In this document: piece after piece, positions 61,744-64,000 of the stretch
How the letters are laid out: each line of letters starts with the position of its first letter
Position numbering within the stretch: the stretch's first letter is position 1
Assembly (NCBI RefSeq): GCF_020404765.1
Contig: NZ_JAIVEM010000135.1
Span: 1-64,000 of the forward strand
From: Paenibacillus sp. BJ-4
Lineage (GTDB): Bacteria; Bacillota; Bacilli; Paenibacillales; Paenibacillaceae
Length of the DNA: 64,000 bases
Reading direction: 5' to 3'
Program-made: the position numbers and the translations under genes
Notes under the pieces: model-generated
What the model was told of the DNA's origin: nothing
Seen by the model: only the letters and a program-made list of their open reading frames with translations
Database searches by the model: none

Positions 61744-62490
61744 CTATACTTGCGCAACGGGGCGGATCACAATCTCATTCACATCGATGTCAGCCGGCTG
61801 CTCGATGGCGTATGCAATAGCGCGGGCTACCGCGTCTGGTGTCATCGCCAATGTATCTCGGATGTCAGCAAGTTGATCTTTCAATTTCGAATCAGTCACA
61901 CCTAGTGTGAAATTGGTATGTACAATACCAGGTGATATGATGGTCACGCGCAGCTTATCGCCTGCCTCCTGGCGCAGTCCCTCTGAGATGGCCCGTACGG
62001 CGAACTTCGTGCCGGAGTAGACCGACTGGGTCGGTACGGTTTTATGTCCTGCTGTAGAAGCGATGTTCACGAAATGTCCGAAACCCTGCTTGCGAAAGAC
62101 AGGCAGCGCTGTGGCAATGCCATACAAAACGCCTTTAATATTGACGTCAATCATGTCCTCCCAATCCTCGACGCGCAGGTCATCGAGAGGGGAAATTGGC
62201 ATAACGCCGGCATTGTTGACGAGAACATCCAATTTGCCGTACCGTTCGCAAGCCAATGTAACGAGGTTGGACAGGGCATCGCGCCGTCTCACGTCAGTAC
62301 TTGCATAGATGGCTTCACCACCTTTATTCGAAATGCGTTTTGCCAAAGTCTCTAGACGTTCCGCTCCGCGTGCGCCAAGCACGACTTTTGCACCGCGCTC
62401 TGCAAGAAAAAGTGCTGTTGCCTCGCCAATGCCACTGCTTGCGCCCGTGATGATGACGACTTTGTCCTTAATGTTTCCTTCCAAGCTCAT
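61744..62490 (-). CDS. SDR-family oxidoreductase
   Basis: 248-residue classical SDR: TGASSGIGEAT, NNAG at about 88, catalytic Ser in NIASTAGHK, Tyr/Lys in YSGTKFAV. The C-terminus has ISPGIVHTNFTLGVTD. The Arg in LGARGAERLE favours NADP(H). YdfG/serine-dehydrogenase-like; substrate unknown. Start MSLEGNIKDK at 62490, after GAAGGATTCGG. Divergent from an AraC regulator that probably controls it, a common arrangement. Confidence 0.85.
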   Translation of the reverse strand: MSLEGNIKDKVVIITGASSGIGEATALFLAERGAKVVLGARGAERLETLAKRISNKGGEAIYASTDVRRRDALSNLVTLACERYGKLDVLVNNAGVMPISPLDDLRVEDWEDMIDVNIKGVLYGIATALPVFRKQGFGHFVNIASTAGHKTVPTQSVYSGTKFAVRAISEGLRQEAGDKLRVTIISPGIVHTNFTLGVTDSKLKDQLADIRDTLAMTPDAVARAIAYAIEQPADIDVNEIVIRPVAQV

Positions 62491-62664
62491 AACCGAATCC
62501 TTCTTTCTTTGATATATTGAATGCATCGTTTTCCGTTGTCTTGCAAGTAAATTTTATGTAAAATTCGATTGAATCAGGTAGTCGAATCATGTCCAATGCT
62601 TGCCCAATCCTATCCGTCGTCGATATAATATGCACATTAGCGTTTTCGAAAAGGAAAGGTGAAT

Positions 62665-63567
62665 ATGCACGAAGAACTGATTTATCTGATTCAACGTCAC
62701 GCACCTTCGGACGGTACGCATGCTTCTGCTATACCAGAACTTCGTTTCAGGCGTGCAAGCCATGTCTCGGAGCCGAAGCATACCGTCAATAGTCCCTCCC
62801 TGTACATGATCGCACAAGGCTCAAAAACAGCAACACTGGCCGGAGAAAATTATATATACGATCCAACCTCTTACTTGGTCAGCTCGGTTCATCTGCCTGT
62901 CATCGGAAAAATAACTCAAGCCTCACCGCAGCTTCCTTATTTAAGCCTTCAATTATCCATCAGCCCGGATATTATTCTGGAAATAATCAAGGAAAGTGAT
63001 CCTCAGTGGAACGAAAAAACGGGACGAGGCATTTTGGTAAACCAATCCAATCCTCTTCTGCTTGATGCCTTGCTTAGGCTTATCAAAGTTTTGGATACAC
63101 CTAAGGATATTGGGTTCCTTGCGCCGCTTATCATCCGTGAAATCCTTTATCGTGTGCTGCAAGGCGAGCAGGGGGCTTTAATCAGGCAATTTGCTGTAGT
63201 GGGCAGCTATGCGCATAGCATCTCCAAAGCAATTCATCTGATTAACCGTGACTACGCAAAGCCTCTCGTGATCGAACAATTGGCGAAGGAAGTAAACATG
63301 AGCTCTTCTTCCTTGCACAAACATTTTAAAAAAGTAACAGCCATCAGCCCGTTGCAGTATCAAAAGGTCATCCGATTGCAGGCAGCACGCCGCTTATTGC
63401 TTTCGGATGGATTAGCAGCCGCGGATGCGAGCTTTCGCGTTGGTTACGAGAGCCCCTCCCAGTTTAGCAGGGAGTATTCCCGCATGTTTGGACGTTCACC
63501 GATGAATGATGTTAAGCATCTGCGTGATGCTATAAGTGTTCCGGTTGATATACATCCCAATAATTAA
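62665..63567 (+). CDS. AraC-family regulator
   Basis: 300 residues: N-terminal AraC-type ligand domain (about 20-165, SLYMIAQGSKTATLAGENYI, YLVSSVHLPVIGKI), and C-terminal double HTH (about 195-285: VIEQLAKEVNMSSSSLHKHF, SPLQYQKVIRLQAARRLL, ADASFRVGYESPSQFSREYS). Divergent from the SDR gene with about 175 bases between. ATG 62665 chosen because AAAGGAAAGGTGA precedes it; GTG 62659 lies inside that site. Confidence 0.87.
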   Translation: MHEELIYLIQRHAPSDGTHASAIPELRFRRASHVSEPKHTVNSPSLYMIAQGSKTATLAGENYIYDPTSYLVSSVHLPVIGKITQASPQLPYLSLQLSISPDIILEIIKESDPQWNEKTGRGILVNQSNPLLLDALLRLIKVLDTPKDIGFLAPLIIREILYRVLQGEQGALIRQFAVVGSYAHSISKAIHLINRDYAKPLVIEQLAKEVNMSSSSLHKHFKKVTAISPLQYQKVIRLQAARRLLLSDGLAAADASFRVGYESPSQFSREYSRMFGRSPMNDVKHLRDAISVPVDIHPNN

Positions 63568-63614
63568 CCATCCCGCTTTGATGAGTAGTAGGTTCTAATA
63601 CAACCATTTGCCCT

Positions 63615-63653
63615 ATCGTACATGAGGTTTATGCCCTTATGTACGATTTTTTT
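63615..63653 (+). terminator. Terminator after AraC gene
   Basis: ATCGTACAT (63615-63623)/ATGTACGAT (63639-63647) stem then TTTTTT. Confidence 0.85.
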
Positions 63654-63807
63654 ATTTCGCTATCGATCTAAGATGTATATAAGAAACCAACGTTTAACTT
63701 GCAGGGTGCTATTTATGCAAATTGCTTTTTATGATATGAGGGATGTGGTCAGTTGAAGAAGTTAAGATTGCTTATTAAAAATGTAAAGATAGGAGGGATT
63801 ATTTTTA

Positions 63808-64000
63808 ATGACTAATCACTCTCCCCAAATCAGCAAGTTTTTTAAATGGTGTTTGGGTATCATTTTTGTTCTCACCATTATATATTTGTGCACACGGGTC
63901 AATTTTTTATTTAAACCGCTAACTTCCTTTATCAGCATTGTCCTACTGCCATTAATATTGTCTGTTTTTTTCTATTATCTTCTGCGCCCCTTGGTAGATT
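63808..64000 (+). CDS. AI-2E family transporter, 5' part
   Basis: Only the first 64 codons are in the window. They encode a basic/polar start (MTNHSPQISKFFKWC), two hydrophobic segments (LGIIFVLTIIYLCTRV and SIVLLPLILSVFFYYLL) and LRPLVD. This is the beginning typical of PerM/YtvI-type AI-2E family exporters (LxPLxxxxIxxxxPxxxSxxxYYLLRPxV). AGGAGGGAT lies eight bases upstream of the ATG. Confidence 0.7.
   Translation, partial: MTNHSPQISKFFKWCLGIIFVLTIIYLCTRVNFLFKPLTSFISIVLLPLILSVFFYYLLRPLVD

Noticed and set aside
1..64000. CRISPR arrays, tRNA or rRNA genes, replication or phage attachment sites
   Set aside because: No regularly spaced repeats, cloverleaf sequences or rRNA signatures were seen on either strand.

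Overview
The window is chromosomal DNA of a spore-forming, low-to-mid GC Firmicute, most likely a Paenibacillus of the polymyxa group. This rests on a CwlJ-GerQ spore-germination pair, strong AAGGAGG-type ribosome sites with frequent TTG/GTG starts, a BirA box before bioB, copper-amine-oxidase-type 'stalk' proteins, and many families typical of Bacillales. No rRNA, tRNA or CRISPR array was seen. All calls come from reading the sequence; no database search was run.

Layout. 1-3000 is a gene graveyard: broken pieces of a P1B-type ATPase, an unknown small gene, a DUF1835 gene, an aldo/keto reductase joined to a MerR regulator, and an ABC exporter, around one nearly intact cupin gene whose start codon reads ATT. 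3070-32554 is mostly ordinary core genome: MFS exporter, DUF3900 protein, lactate dehydrogenase, amino-acid permease, Asp-box lipoprotein, cwlJ-gerQ, CBS/CorC transporter, bioB (BirA-controlled) next to a glycerol dehydrogenase, an AmpS-type aminopeptidase, an MBL-fold hydrolase, an aldose epimerase, a GntR regulator with leuA, fumC, a K+/H+ antiporter, two exported proteins, a catDE-like quinone/catechol defence pair and glutaminase.

32692-38580 holds a DUF1835 protein, then a tight four-gene unit: NrtR-like Nudix regulator, NADAR, microbial-type PARG and APS kinase. Three of the four proteins belong to families that sense or process ADP-ribose or NAD derivatives. I regard it as the best candidate for an undescribed system here. 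Catalase follows. 39081-45433 is a six-gene minus-strand operon (binding protein, two permeases, two ATPases, MATE exporter) behind a Zur-like box, suggesting zinc or zinc-metallophore traffic. A drug exporter with a divergent TetR regulator, a YolD-like protein, a DUF3817 protein and a large FN3/stalk surface protein follow.

50889-57150 is an acquired, eroded region. It starts with a truncated group II intron sitting just after a terminator and joined to a serine-recombinase remnant. Then come AT-rich vanR-vanS-vanY, a deleted IS, vanZ, a second IS end and a truncated vanW. The D-Ala-D-Lac genes vanH, ligase and vanX are absent, so this is a van remnant, not a working resistance operon. 57305-61574 is a lanFEG-RK type antimicrobial-peptide sensing and immunity operon without any lantibiotic gene. 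The right edge has an SDR with a divergent AraC regulator and the 5' part of an AI-2E family transporter.
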